Positions 18,202-31,027 of a DNA stretch of 64,000 nt are shown here, one piece after another. A model generated the notes under the pieces. It made no database searches and was not told the DNA's origin. It worked only from the letters and a program-made list of their open reading frames with translations. How positions within the stretch are numbered: the stretch's first letter is position 1; the number at the start of each line of letters is the position of its first letter. Location: contig CAILVY010000270.1 in the NCBI GenBank assembly GCA_903837785.1, positions 33,512 to 97,511 of the forward strand, written 5' to 3'. The position numbers and the translations under genes are program-made. The stretch comes from Candidatus Hydrogenedentota bacterium (GTDB taxonomy: Bacteria; Hydrogenedentota; Hydrogenedentia; Hydrogenedentales; CAILVY01).

Positions 18202-19638
18202 CTAGAGCAACATATTCACGTACTTGGGAACTGTGTAGTGATCGAGGCCTTCAGCGCCGCCTTCGCGGCCGAAGCCGGATTTCTTTACACCGCCGAAGGG
18301 CGCTTCGGCGGCCGCAATGACGAGGTTGTTCACGCCGATCATGCCGGCTTCGAGGCCTTCGGCCGCGAGGAACGCGGTGCGGAGGTCGCGGGTGAAGATG
18401 TAGCCCGCCAAGCCGAATTCGGTGGCATTGGCCTGGGCGAGCGCGTCGTCGAGGCTGGAGAAGGGCGCGATCGGGGCCACGGGGCAGAACGGCTCTTCGT
18501 GCATGATCTTCATGGAGGGATCAGCAGCGCCGAGCACTGTGGGCTGGAAGTAGAAGCCCCGGGAGAAGGCGGGATCGCGGCGTCCGCCGCATTCGAGGCG
18601 CGCGCCTTTGTCGAGGGCGTCCTGCACGAAGGCTTCCGTCGCTTCGAGGCGGCGGCGGTTGGCGAGCGGGCCGATTTCCGTGGCCGGATCGCGGCCGTCG
18701 CCGAGACGCAGGGACTTTGCCACTTCGACGAAGCGGCCGGTGAAGCGATCGGCCGCGGCCTCGTGCACGTAGAAGCGGCTGGCCGCGATGCAGACCTGGC
18801 CGTTGTTGCGGAACTTTCCGCGAGCGGCAATCTCGGCCGCGCGCTCGACGTCCGCGTCCTCGAAGACGAGCACGGGGGAGTGTCCGCCGAGTTCCATCGT
18901 GCAGGGCTTCACGCCTTCGGCGCAGAGGCGCAGGAGTTCCTGGCCGACGGGCACGGAACCCGTCAGCGTCACTTTGCGGATGATGTCGGAGGCGATGAGG
19001 TGCCTGCTGATGAAGGCCGAACTGCCGGTGACGACATTGACCACCCCCGCGGGAATGCCCGCGTCCTGACAGGCCTGTGCGAGACAGAGCATCGTGCGCG
19101 GGGCCTCGGAGGCGGGCTTTACGATGATGGAGCAGCCCGCGGCGACGGCCGGGGCCACTTTGCGCGCGGGCAGGAGGGCGGGGAAGTTCCACGGGCTGAA
19201 CGCGGCGACCGGGCCGATCGGTTCGCGCCAAACCAGGATGCGGTGTGCCCGCGAATGGCCGTCCACGGTCCGGCCATAGATGCGCCGGGCTTCGTCGGCG
19301 TACCAGTCGAACTGGTCCGCGGCCGCATTGACCTCCGCCCTGGCCTCGGCGACGGGCTTGCCCTGTTCCTCCGTGAGGACGAGCGCGATGTCGTCCGCGC
19401 GTTCGCGCACGAGCGCCGCCACGCGGCGGAGGACCGCGCTCCGGGACCATGCGTCGACCTCGCGCCAGGAACGCCACGCGCGATCCGCGGCCGCCAGGGC
19501 GCGGTCGAGGTCGGCTGCGGTTGCCGCAGGCACGGCATCGGCCCGCTCCTCGTTGGCGGGGTTGATGATGTCCATCGTGCGTCCGTCGGAGGACGGCACC
19601 CATTCTCCGTCGATCAACATCAGATTCGGAACCGGCAT
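18202..19638 (-). CDS. NAD(P)-dependent aldehyde dehydrogenase (succinate-semialdehyde dehydrogenase-like)
   Basis: 478 residues; start ATG at 19636-19638 with GGGAGGGG about 7 bp upstream. The frame stays open to 20010, but that extension is repeat-rich and has no ribosome site. Catalytic features are FSPWNFPALLPARK (about 140), the general base in MELGGHSP (Glu about 247) and the nucleophile C280 in NNGQVCIAAS. The C-terminal APFGGVKKSGFGREGG resembles the GabD-type group. It oxidises a semialdehyde or similar aldehyde to the acid in the cytosol; the exact substrate is not fixed by the sequence. Its upstream region carries the phased repeat array at 19790-19888. Confidence 0.88.
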   Translation of the reverse strand: MPVPNLMLIDGEWVPSSDGRTMDIINPANEERADAVPAATAADLDRALAAADRAWRSWREVDAWSRSAVLRRVAALVRERADDIALVLTEEQGKPVAEARAEVNAAADQFDWYADEARRIYGRTVDGHSRAHRILVWREPIGPVAAFSPWNFPALLPARKVAPAVAAGCSIIVKPASEAPRTMLCLAQACQDAGIPAGVVNVVTGSSAFISRHLIASDIIRKVTLTGSVPVGQELLRLCAEGVKPCTMELGGHSPVLVFEDADVERAAEIAARGKFRNNGQVCIAASRFYVHEAAADRFTGRFVEVAKSLRLGDGRDPATEIGPLANRRRLEATEAFVQDALDKGARLECGGRRDPAFSRGFYFQPTVLGAADPSMKIMHEEPFCPVAPIAPFSSLDDALAQANATEFGLAGYIFTRDLRTAFLAAEGLEAGMIGVNNLVIAAAEAPFGGVKKSGFGREGGAEGLDHYTVPKYVNMLL

Positions 19639-19789
19639 TGACTGCCCCTCCCAGAGGATTCGTTTCCCAGCCCCGGCGGGTGGGGCCGGATCGATTGTAC
19701 ACAAAGGCGTTGGAGAGATACAGAGATTGCGAAAGCTGCGAGGCTGCCCGTCGCGGAGGCCTTCGCATGTGACCGATTGCCGACAGGTC

Positions 19790-19888
19790 TTTCGTGGAAA
19801 TAGACGCACTTTTCGTGGAAATAGACGGCCCATTTTGAAAATAGACGGGGCTGTTTTGTGCATAGATGACGTGAAATGGAAATAGAAT
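19790..19888. repeat. Five degenerate ~17-bp repeats spaced 20-21 bp
   Basis: Copies end at 19806, 19827, 19847, 19868 and 19888. The first two are identical (TTTCGTGGAAATAGACG), the third is TTTGAAAATAGACG, and the fourth and fifth are weaker (core CATAGATG and GAAATAGAA). The spacing of two helical turns puts every copy on the same DNA face. The array ends about 150 bp upstream of the aldehyde dehydrogenase start, so it may be an operator or activator array. Confidence 0.6.
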
Positions 19889-20070
19889 GCAGGCCGAAAT
19901 CGCGTGCCAGAGTGGGTTAAGGCATTGGCATTCCATGGCTTACGTTTCTGCGGCCGCGGGGCGAAGTGCGGATCTGGGCAATTCACGTGGTTCTTGGGTC
20001 CAGGATTCAATTGTCGGAGGGGAGACCGGGCTCATGGCGCGGGGTGAGGTACGCACCGATAGGCGCCGGA

Positions 20071-20092
20071 CCCGCAGCCGTTCGGCTGCGGG
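20071..20092. repeat. Perfect 9-bp inverted repeat with GTTC loop
   Basis: 20071-20079 pairs exactly with 20084-20092 around a four-base loop. It lies in non-coding DNA with no T-tract; it could be a REP-like element or an RNA hairpin. Confidence 0.55.
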
Positions 20093-20224
20093 AGCGCATC
20101 TGACTTCTCCTATAGATCCTGACGGGGCATTGCATTCTGCGCGGGAGGACGCCGGGGAAGCGGGGGAGTGGGAATTCGGGAAACGAGGGGGTGGGGTGAG
20201 ATTAAGTGATTCGGGGAGAAGGGG

Positions 20225-20251
20225 ATGGACGTTATGGACGTTATGGACGGG
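20225..20251 (+). repeat. 9-bp tandem repeat, three copies
   Basis: ATGGACGTT occurs twice and is followed by ATGGACGGG, directly adjacent, in non-coding DNA. Confidence 0.6.
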
Positions 20252-20399
20252 GGGAAGCGGCAGAGGTGCCGGGAAAGCGGGAAGATGGGGTGAGGCAAAG
20301 TAGACGCACTAGTTTACTTTTTTGGGGTGGTGCGATTATGGGAGCCTGGGCAGAGGCGGCCGGAGGGTGTCGCCGAAGTATGGGAGTTACCCCCCCCTG

Positions 20400-20419
20400 C
20401 CCCCCCGCACGCGGGGGGG
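20400..20419 (-). terminator. C7/G7 hairpin downstream of the LRR gene
   Basis: Seven C (20400-20406) can pair with seven G (20413-20419), about 105 bp after the stop of the minus-strand LRR gene. A second C8 run precedes it. There is no T-tract on the minus strand, so the terminator role is tentative. Confidence 0.3.
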
Positions 20420-20524
20420 TGAAGCAATCAGAAGATGAACGTGGGAATTGGAAGCAGATGCAGACGCGAAGATCCCAAAAATACCTGCGCGTCACGGGTG
20501 CTTCGCACCGCACAACCGACGGTG

Positions 20525-24541
<4,017 letters not shown>

Positions 24542-24699
24542 ATTCCCACCTTTCTTAGATTCCCACGAGGCCCAGACTAGCATCTTCTCCCTGGAAAAGG
24601 CACGTTCTCCGACAGCATCGCCGGGTTTCTTCCAAACGGGCGCTTGACGGTTGGGGAAGCCGGGGGCACAATTAGGGGACATGATGAGGATGTCTCCAC

Positions 24700-25671
24700 G
24701 TGATCGTGCAATGTGAATTGTGCCCGAAGGGGTGTGTGATCAAGCCGGGTCAGAGCGGTGAATGCCGGGTGCGGGTGAATCTGGACGGGAAGCTGACGGC
24801 GGTCACGTATGGGTATCCGTGCACGGCGAATGTGGACCCGATTGAGAAGAAGCCGCTGTTCCATTTTTTGCCGGCGACGCCGACGTTCTCGCTGGCGACG
24901 GTGGGCTGTAATCTGCACTGCAAGAATTGTCAGAACTGGGAGATTTCGCAGGCCGACCCGGAGCATGCCGAGGCGTCGCCGCTGCCGGTGGAAGAGATAG
25001 TGCCGATTGCGAAACAATACGCGTGCCGGTCGATTTCGTTCACGTATACGGACCCGTCGGTGTATTACGAGTATGCGCTCGATGGCTGCATTGCGGCGCG
25101 GGACGCCGGGCTCAAGACGGTTCTTGTGACGGCGGGTTATCTGAATCCGGAACCGGTGAAGAAGCTGTACAGGCATGTGGATGCCGCGCGGATTGATTTG
25201 AAGTCGATGTCGGAAGGATTTTACCGGGACGTGTGCGGGGCGACGCTGGCGCCGGTGCTCAACACGTGCGTGCTTGCGAAATCGCTCGGGAACCATCTAG
25301 AGATCATCAATCTGGTGATTCCAACCTTGAATGACAGCGACGAGGACTTGAAGCAGTTGTGCCGATGGATCGTCCGGCATCTTGGCCAGGACACGCCGCT
25401 GCATTTCTCGCGGTTCTTCCCGCAACACAAGATGCTGCATCTTCCGCCGACGCCCGACGAGACATTGAATCGCGCTTGCGCGATAGCGCAGAGCGAGGGG
25501 CTTGCATTCGTCTATCAGGGGAATGTGCGGCATCACGCGTCGGAGAATACATATTGCCCGGCGTGCCACGGGCTGTTGATCGAGCGGGTGGGTTTCCAGG
25601 TGATGCAGAACAAGCTCTTGAACGGCACATGCCCGGGCTGCGGCACGGCGATTCCAGGAGTGTGGTCATGA
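24700..25671 (+). CDS. AmmeMemoRadiSam system radical SAM enzyme
   Basis: 323 residues from a GTG start at 24700 with GAGG about 10 bp upstream. The N-terminal Cys cluster CELCPKGCVIKPGQSGECR is followed by the radical SAM motif CNLHCKNC (CxxxCxxC, about residue 70), the SFTYTDPSVYYEY segment typical of the pyruvate-formate-lyase-activase-like AmmeMemoRadiSam enzyme, and a C-terminal rubredoxin/zinc-ribbon pair (CPACH, CPGCG). It is cytoplasmic and cleaves SAM with a 4Fe-4S cluster; the natural substrate of the family is unknown. The stop overlaps the next ATG by 4 bp and a MEMO-AMMECR1 fusion follows, so the whole trio is present in one operon. Confidence 0.93.
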   Translation: MIVQCELCPKGCVIKPGQSGECRVRVNLDGKLTAVTYGYPCTANVDPIEKKPLFHFLPATPTFSLATVGCNLHCKNCQNWEISQADPEHAEASPLPVEEIVPIAKQYACRSISFTYTDPSVYYEYALDGCIAARDAGLKTVLVTAGYLNPEPVKKLYRHVDAARIDLKSMSEGFYRDVCGATLAPVLNTCVLAKSLGNHLEIINLVIPTLNDSDEDLKQLCRWIVRHLGQDTPLHFSRFFPQHKMLHLPPTPDETLNRACAIAQSEGLAFVYQGNVRHHASENTYCPACHGLLIERVGFQVMQNKLLNGTCPGCGTAIPGVWS

Positions 25672-25832
25672 CTCGGCGGATTTTCATCACGGTTGCGCTG
25701 GGGCTCCTGGCGCCGGTAGGCTGGATGACGCCCAAGCGCTGGCGCGAGGCGTTGCGTGCGCGGCGCTATCCGGGTCCGGTGCGTCCGCTGGACCGGGACG
25801 CGCTGGGGCAGCCGGGCAAGTGGGCGGGCTGA
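25668..25832 (+). CDS. Small membrane or exported protein in the AmmeMemoRadiSam operon
   Basis: 54 residues beginning MTRRIFITVALG, overlapping the previous stop (ATGA). The N-terminus is a short Arg-Arg plus hydrophobic segment (about 5-20) that could be a Tat-like or Sec signal or an anchor. The rest is basic and proline-rich and ends in PLDRDALGQPGKWAG. I do not know a named family. Tight coupling to both neighbours on the same strand makes it likely to be real. Too short for homology judgement by eye. Confidence 0.6.
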   Translation: MTRRIFITVALGLLAPVGWMTPKRWREALRARRYPGPVRPLDRDALGQPGKWAG

Positions 25833-25850
25833 CGAGGGAGGAAGCTGGCC

Positions 25851-27476
25851 GTGAAACACATGCGAAGGGTCGTGTACTCCTTGCTTCCGCTGGCGGTGGT
25901 GACGTTTCTCGTCTTTCCCTACGCGAAGCCGGTGCTGCGAACGTGGTGGTCGGCCGAGCGCTTGCGCGAGTCTGCCCATGCCGCGCCGCAAGACGCCGCG
26001 CCGCAAGCGCCGGGTGAGAAGCGGGTGCTGGAATCGGCCCTGGCCGGCTCGTGGTACACGGGCGATCCGGCGGCGCTGAGGGCGGAAATCAAAGGCTATT
26101 CCGATAAGGCCGAGGGGCCGGTGCTGGAGCACGTGCAGGCGCTGATTCTGCCGCACGCGGGCTATCGTTATTCCGGGCAGACGGCGGCGTACGGGATCAA
26201 GCAGATCGCGGGGAAGCCGTTCAGCCGGGTGATCGTGATGGGGCCTAGCCATCACGCCGCGCTGGAGAACCGGGTGTGCGTCAGCGACTTCACGCACTAC
26301 AGGACGCCGCTCGGCGAGGTCCCGATTGACTGGGCGTTTGTGGCGGCGCTCCGGCAGAACGAGCTGTTTCAAAGCGTGCCGAGCGCGGAACGGCCGGAGC
26401 ACAGCGTCCAGATCGAAGTGCCGCTCCTGCAGGAGGCGTTGGGTTCATTCAAGCTCGTTCCGTTGGTTCTCGGACAATTGGACGCGGCCACAGCGCGCGC
26501 GGCGGGCGAGCGCATCGCATCGCTGATTGACGAGGAGACGCTCGTGATAGCCAGCAGCGATTTTACGCACTACGGCGCGAACTACGATTTTGTGCCGTTC
26601 ACGGAGAAGATCGAAGAGAACCTGAAGAAGCTCGATATGGGCGCGGTGGAGCAAATCACGGCGAAGGATCCCGAGGGATTCCTGCGCTACGTGGGAAACA
26701 GCGGGGCGACGATCTGCGGGCGAGCGCCTATCGCCGTGCTGCTTTCGATGCTTCCCGGGGCGAGCGCGGCGCACTTGCTGCGTTATGATACGTCGGGTAA
26801 GCTGACGAACGATTTTTCGATGAGCGTGAGCTATTGCGCCATCGCCTTCACCGGAAAATGGCCCCGGGGGGCCAAGGCAGAGGAGGCCGTGAAAGCCGTG
26901 GAAGCCGTGAAAGAGCCGGAACTCACCCCGCAGGACAAGGAAGCGTTGCTGGCGATGGCGCGCAAGACGCTGGAGTATGTGTTCGAACATCGGAAAGCGC
27001 CGACGCCGAAGGATCTGGGCATGGAGGTTACGGCCGCCATGAAGCCGATCCGGGGCGCGTTCGTCACGCTGGAAGAACAGGGCGAACTGCGCGGCTGCAT
27101 CGGCGACATCTTCGGCGAACGGCCGTTGTACGAGGCGGTCATCGGCAATGCGATCAATGCGGCATTCCGTGACTATCGCTTTCCGACGCTCGAAGCCTCG
27201 GAGTTGCCGCGGATCGAGATCGAGATCAGCGCGCTGACGCCGTTGCGATCCGTGGCCTCGTTCAACGAGATCGAGGTGGGGAAGCATGGGGTGTTGCTGA
27301 CGAAAGGATCGAGCCGGGCCGTCTTCCTGCCGCAAGTGGCGCCGGAACAAGGCTGGGATCGCGACACGATGCTCAATCATCTCGCCCAGAAGGCCGGTCT
27401 TCCGCAGGATGCGTGGCGGGACGGCGCGAAGTTTGAGGTTTTTGAAGCGATCGTCTTTGGCGAGAAGAAGCCGTGA
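25851..27476 (+). CDS. AmmeMemoRadiSam proteins B and A fused: MEMO-like and AMMECR1 domains
   Basis: 541 residues, start GTG at 25851 with GGGAGGAAG upstream. An N-terminal TM anchor (about 8-27) is followed by a MEMO/LigB-like domain (about 55-345) with its candidate metal or active-site residues H102 (PHAGY), H134/H135 (GPSHH) and C289 (ATICGRAP). An AMMECR1 domain (about 365-535) follows, with the invariant LRGCIG at 413-418. The two are separate genes in most organisms and are fused here. The protein is probably anchored in the inner membrane; topology is not certain. Biochemical function is unknown; the system co-occurs with the radical SAM enzyme upstream. The stop overlaps the next GTG by 4 bp. 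Confidence 0.93.
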   Translation: MKHMRRVVYSLLPLAVVTFLVFPYAKPVLRTWWSAERLRESAHAAPQDAAPQAPGEKRVLESALAGSWYTGDPAALRAEIKGYSDKAEGPVLEHVQALILPHAGYRYSGQTAAYGIKQIAGKPFSRVIVMGPSHHAALENRVCVSDFTHYRTPLGEVPIDWAFVAALRQNELFQSVPSAERPEHSVQIEVPLLQEALGSFKLVPLVLGQLDAATARAAGERIASLIDEETLVIASSDFTHYGANYDFVPFTEKIEENLKKLDMGAVEQITAKDPEGFLRYVGNSGATICGRAPIAVLLSMLPGASAAHLLRYDTSGKLTNDFSMSVSYCAIAFTGKWPRGAKAEEAVKAVEAVKEPELTPQDKEALLAMARKTLEYVFEHRKAPTPKDLGMEVTAAMKPIRGAFVTLEEQGELRGCIGDIFGERPLYEAVIGNAINAAFRDYRFPTLEASELPRIEIEISALTPLRSVASFNEIEVGKHGVLLTKGSSRAVFLPQVAPEQGWDRDTMLNHLAQKAGLPQDAWRDGAKFEVFEAIVFGEKKP

Positions 27477-27892
27477 GACGGAGCGGAGGGGGCGGACGGC
27501 ACGCGCCGTTTCTGTTGGCCGCTTCGCTCGGTTTCTTCTCGATCGCCGCCCAGACGTTGCTCTTCCGCGACTTTTTGAGCGCTTTCGAGGGGACGGAACT
27601 TGCCATCGGGCTCTTCTTCGCCTCATGGTTCCTTTGGATTGCCGTTGGCGCGGCCCTGGCGCGGCGTTGCGGGGCGCTTGCCGGCGCGTTGCCGATGCTG
27701 TCGCTGCTGTATCTTCCCGGGTATGTCCTGGAGCATCACTTCATCCTGGCCGCGCGCGGATGGGCGGGCGTGGCGGCGTATGAGGCATTCCCGTATGCCT
27801 CCATGTTCGCGCTCTCGCTGATCGCCACAGTCCCCGTAAGTTTCATCACAGGATTCCTGTTTGCGCTCGCGTGCCGGTGGTGGGAGCAGTAA
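27473..27892 (+). CDS. Spermidine-synthase-like membrane fusion protein, N-terminal fragment (ends at in-frame TAA)
   Basis: 139 residues from a GTG overlapping the previous stop. Three to four hydrophobic segments (for example FLLAASLGFFSIAAQTLLFR) look like the start of the membrane domain found on fused spermidine-synthase-like proteins. The frame ends at TAA 27890-27892 after CRWWEQ, and the same frame continues uninterrupted from the next codon to 31027 with the sequence expected next in such a protein (AARVYVFETLGAAAGG). A single C-to-T change (CAA to TAA) would explain the stop. It is therefore most likely the 5' part of a 1184-codon gene: a real nonsense mutation, readthrough or a sequencing error. 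Confidence 0.75.
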   Translation: MRRSGGGGRHAPFLLAASLGFFSIAAQTLLFRDFLSAFEGTELAIGLFFASWFLWIAVGAALARRCGALAGALPMLSLLYLPGYVLEHHFILAARGWAGVAAYEAFPYASMFALSLIATVPVSFITGFLFALACRWWEQ

Positions 27893-27919
27893 CACGGCGC
27901 CGTTCTGCCTGCCGCGCGC

Positions 27920-30900
27920 GTGTACGTATTCGAGACGCTGGGTGCGGCGGCGGGCGGGTTGGCGGTTACGGGATGCCTCGTGCTGCGGGTTCCCGCGCAA
28001 ACGGTAGCGCTGATCAGCGGACTGCTGCTGGCGCTGGCGATTATCCCCGCGTGGCGCTGCCACTGGCTTCGCTTCGTTCCGGCATTGTTGCTTTCAGGGG
28101 CGTTGATTCTGGGCGCAGGGGCGCAGTGGGCGCAGTATGACGCGCGTCATTCCTGGGGGCGCCTGCTGGACCCCGAATCGTATCGCGGCTCCTTTTCCAC
28201 GGCGCAGGCGTCCTACGCCTACGGGCAACGCGGCGGGCAGTTCATCGTGATGTCGGCGGGCACGATCGCCGAGGCGCTGCCGAACGCGGAACACGGGGCG
28301 GAAGTGGCGGCGCTCGTTCTGGCGCAACGGCCGGAGAGCAAGCGCGTGCTTGTCATCGGGCCGGGGGCGCTGAGCCTCTGTCTGCAACTGCTTCGCCTGC
28401 CGCAGATTGAGTCCGTTCTCTGGAGCCATCCCGACCCGGAGTACGCCGAGACATTGCTTCGGGTGGTGCCGGAAGCGTTTCGGGGGGACTTGGCGCGGTT
28501 CGCTACGCCGGCGATGGATGCGCGGGCGTTGTTGACGCGCGGCGCCGAAATGTACGACATTGCGGTGCTCAATCTGCCTGATGTGACGACGCTTGCGCTC
28601 AATCGATATGCCACCCGCGAGTTTTTCGGCCTATTGAGGAAACGCCTGCCGCCGGACGGCGTGGCCGCGTTGCGCATCACGGCAGGAGCAAATGTGCTTG
28701 GGGGGGAACTTGCCAGTCTCGGCGCGTCCGCGCTGGCGACGTTCGGCAGCGTCTTTCCGCGGATTGTCCTCAAGCCGGGCGATGAAACGTGGCTGATGGG
28801 TTCGGCGGGGGACAGGCTCAGCGAAGATGCGGACGTCTTGCGCGAGCGGCTTGCGGGGATGCCGGGCCTGTCCTCGATCTATCCGCCGGACGGGCTTCGC
28901 TCGCTCTACGTGCCGGACCGCATCTCGTTTCAGCGCGGGCGCTACGAGGCGGCTTTGCGGCAGTCTGGCGCGGAATCGCTCCTGAACACGGACGAGCATC
29001 CGAAGGCGCTTCTGTTGGCCTTGATCGTGGCATGGCGTCAGTCCGGTTTGAGAGGCGTGTCGGCCAATCTGTCTGCGATCCAGCAGATCCTGTGCTTCAC
29101 GGCGATGGTGGCCTTTCTTGCGGCCCTGCTTGCGCGCGTTGAGTATCGCCGCCGATTTCCCGTGATCGCGGAGCACGGCGCGAAAGAAGAGACGGGGTTT
29201 GGCATCGGCTATCTGATCTTTTCCACGGGTTTGGCGGGCATCGGCGCGAGCATCATGATCTTGTTTGCGTTTCAGTCGCGCTTTGGATCGCTTTCGCTGC
29301 ACCTCGGTCTTTTCTCGGCGCTGTTCATGGCGGGTTCGTGTGCCGCGGGGCACGCGATGGAACGCCTGCTGGCGCGAGACGCCCTGCGTCCGGAGCGGCT
29401 TTCGCGAAGGATAGTCGTGCTGCACGCCGCGCTGATGTTGTGCGCGGCGGCCTGGGTATACAACGGGGGCGGGCTCGTCCTCGCGCTCGCCATGGCGATT
29501 GCGGGCGGGCTCACGGGCAGCTACTTCCCGCTGGCAGCGCACCGCCTGCGCGCGGCGGGCCGGGATGCGCTGGCTTCAGGGGGAGCACTCGAGAGCCTGG
29601 ATCATGTGGGCGCGGCCCTGGGCGGCCTGTTCACAGGATTGCTGCTCTTGCCGTTCCTCGGGATGCGGTGGCCTTCCGTGATCTTTGCGTTGCTGCTGGC
29701 GCTGAACGTGCCGCTGCCCGTCAAGTCGAGAAGCACGGCACTGCCTGGGGTGGATGCAGTGGATCGCGCGATGATGCCTTGGCGGCTTGCGGTGGGGCTC
29801 GGCTGCGTGCTGCTGCTCAGTTCAGCGTATGCGGCGCGGCTGCATCGGGCACAGGAAGGGCAGCGTTTCGAGGAGACTGCCCGATCGATGCTCGGGAATG
29901 TGGCCGTGAGCAGGCATGATGCGACGATCAAGGATGGCCGCGCGATCACGCACTTCACGCCTGCGGCGTCGCCTTCCGGTCCGTGCGCTTTTGATGCCAC
30001 GCCGCTGGCGCCGCGCGTGCGCGGCTACGGCGGGCGCATGCCGGTCGCCGCGGCCGTGCGGCCGGACGGAACACTCGAGGAGGTCCGCATCCTCGAGTCG
30101 CGGGAGACGCCGTCCTATCTCGAACTCGTGCGGCCCTGGCTTCGGCAACTGCGGGGCAAGCATCTTGGCGACCCGGCGGCCTATGAGCATCTCGACGGCG
30201 TAACGGGGGCGACGATCACGTCGAGGGCCGTGCTGGAAACCCTGCGGCAATCCGTCCCCGTTGTCGCGCGGGACGTACTGCATCTGCGCGTGGATGCGGC
30301 ACTGTCCAACGCGCCGTCGCGCCGTGCAGACACGCAATTCCTGTGGCTGATCGGGTTCTTTGTTGCGGCGTTCTTGTTGCGGTACCGGCCGGGCCGTTGG
30401 CGGCGGCGCGTGTTTCTACTGGCGGTCGTGGCGCTATTCGGCTTCTGGCTTAACGTGCAGTTTTCAACCCAGCACATCTTCTCCTTGCTTAGCTTCGAGT
30501 CCCTTCCGGAACCCTGGACGGCGGCCTTCTTCCTTGTGTTGCTCGTGCCCGCGTTGACAGTTCTGGCCGGCAATGTTTACTGCGGCTATCTCTGCCCGTT
30601 CGGGGCGTTGCAGGAGTTGGCCGGCGAGTTCCGGCCCGCTGCGATCGATACGGCCCCTTCGAAGCCCGCGTGGCGCTATGCGCGCATGACAAAATACGCG
30701 CTGCTGTTCCTGTTCGTTGCAGTGTTCGCGGTGACGCGCGACTTCGGCGTGCTGTCCGCGGACCCCTTGATCACCTTCTTCAGCAGGGGCCGCGGGGGCG
30801 CGGCGCTATATCTGGCGTTGGCCGCACTCGCGTTGTCGTTCGTCTATCCCCGCTTCTGGTGCCGCAACCTGTGTCCGGCAGGCGCATTTCTCGCGCTGTT

Positions 30901-31027
30901 GAAGCGGTTGCGGCTGTTCAAGCGGATCAGCCCGCCGACGTTTCCCGCGCGCTGCGACCTCGGCGTGCGGCATGTCGACGAACTGGACTGCATCCATTGC
31001 GACCGGTGTGCCCATGCGAAACAATGA
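27920..31027 (+). CDS. Spermidine-synthase-like/FMN-binding/NapH-type polyferredoxin membrane fusion (main part)
   Basis: 1035 residues from a GTG that has no ribosome site, in the same frame as the preceding fragment. Order: two or three TM helices, a Rossmann methyltransferase-fold domain like spermidine synthase (about 140-330, VIGPGALSL), about seven TM segments (355-650), an FMN-binding NosR/NqrC-like domain (about 700-775) with the attachment motif DGVTGATITS, five or so TM segments and three Cys motifs (YCGYLCPFG about 886, WCRNLCPAG about 979, CIHCDRC about 1023). The C-terminal half resembles NosR/NapH redox proteins. The final cluster has only three Cys before the stop. Probable role is transmembrane electron transfer to the AmmeMemoRadiSam enzymes, by inference. 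Confidence 0.82.
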   Translation: MYVFETLGAAAGGLAVTGCLVLRVPAQTVALISGLLLALAIIPAWRCHWLRFVPALLLSGALILGAGAQWAQYDARHSWGRLLDPESYRGSFSTAQASYAYGQRGGQFIVMSAGTIAEALPNAEHGAEVAALVLAQRPESKRVLVIGPGALSLCLQLLRLPQIESVLWSHPDPEYAETLLRVVPEAFRGDLARFATPAMDARALLTRGAEMYDIAVLNLPDVTTLALNRYATREFFGLLRKRLPPDGVAALRITAGANVLGGELASLGASALATFGSVFPRIVLKPGDETWLMGSAGDRLSEDADVLRERLAGMPGLSSIYPPDGLRSLYVPDRISFQRGRYEAALRQSGAESLLNTDEHPKALLLALIVAWRQSGLRGVSANLSAIQQILCFTAMVAFLAALLARVEYRRRFPVIAEHGAKEETGFGIGYLIFSTGLAGIGASIMILFAFQSRFGSLSLHLGLFSALFMAGSCAAGHAMERLLARDALRPERLSRRIVVLHAALMLCAAAWVYNGGGLVLALAMAIAGGLTGSYFPLAAHRLRAAGRDALASGGALESLDHVGAALGGLFTGLLLLPFLGMRWPSVIFALLLALNVPLPVKSRSTALPGVDAVDRAMMPWRLAVGLGCVLLLSSAYAARLHRAQEGQRFEETARSMLGNVAVSRHDATIKDGRAITHFTPAASPSGPCAFDATPLAPRVRGYGGRMPVAAAVRPDGTLEEVRILESRETPSYLELVRPWLRQLRGKHLGDPAAYEHLDGVTGATITSRAVLETLRQSVPVVARDVLHLRVDAALSNAPSRRADTQFLWLIGFFVAAFLLRYRPGRWRRRVFLLAVVALFGFWLNVQFSTQHIFSLLSFESLPEPWTAAFFLVLLVPALTVLAGNVYCGYLCPFGALQELAGEFRPAAIDTAPSKPAWRYARMTKYALLFLFVAVFAVTRDFGVLSADPLITFFSRGRGGAALYLALAALALSFVYPRFWCRNLCPAGAFLALLKRLRLFKRISPPTFPARCDLGVRHVDELDCIHCDRCAHAKQ

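Larger units (their letters stand above)
19639..20524. other. 886-bp non-coding, G-rich region
   Basis: No ORF here has a ribosome site or plausible composition. It contains the phased repeats (19790-19888), a perfect hairpin (20071-20092), a 9-bp tandem repeat (20225-20251) and a C-run/G-run hairpin (20400-20419). The part from 20140 to 20420 is strongly purine (G)-biased on the plus strand. Confidence 0.7.

Noticed and set aside
19790..19888. CRISPR array
   Set aside because: Period is only 20-21 bp with no unique spacers and no cas genes.
19887..20303. 138-residue plus-strand ORF
   Set aside because: It lies in G-rich repeat DNA with low-complexity composition and no ribosome site.
24681..24716. 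Short leader ORF (11 codons) before the radical SAM gene
   Set aside because: It overlaps the GTG start and could be a leader peptide, but there is no attenuator or amino-acid bias to support it.
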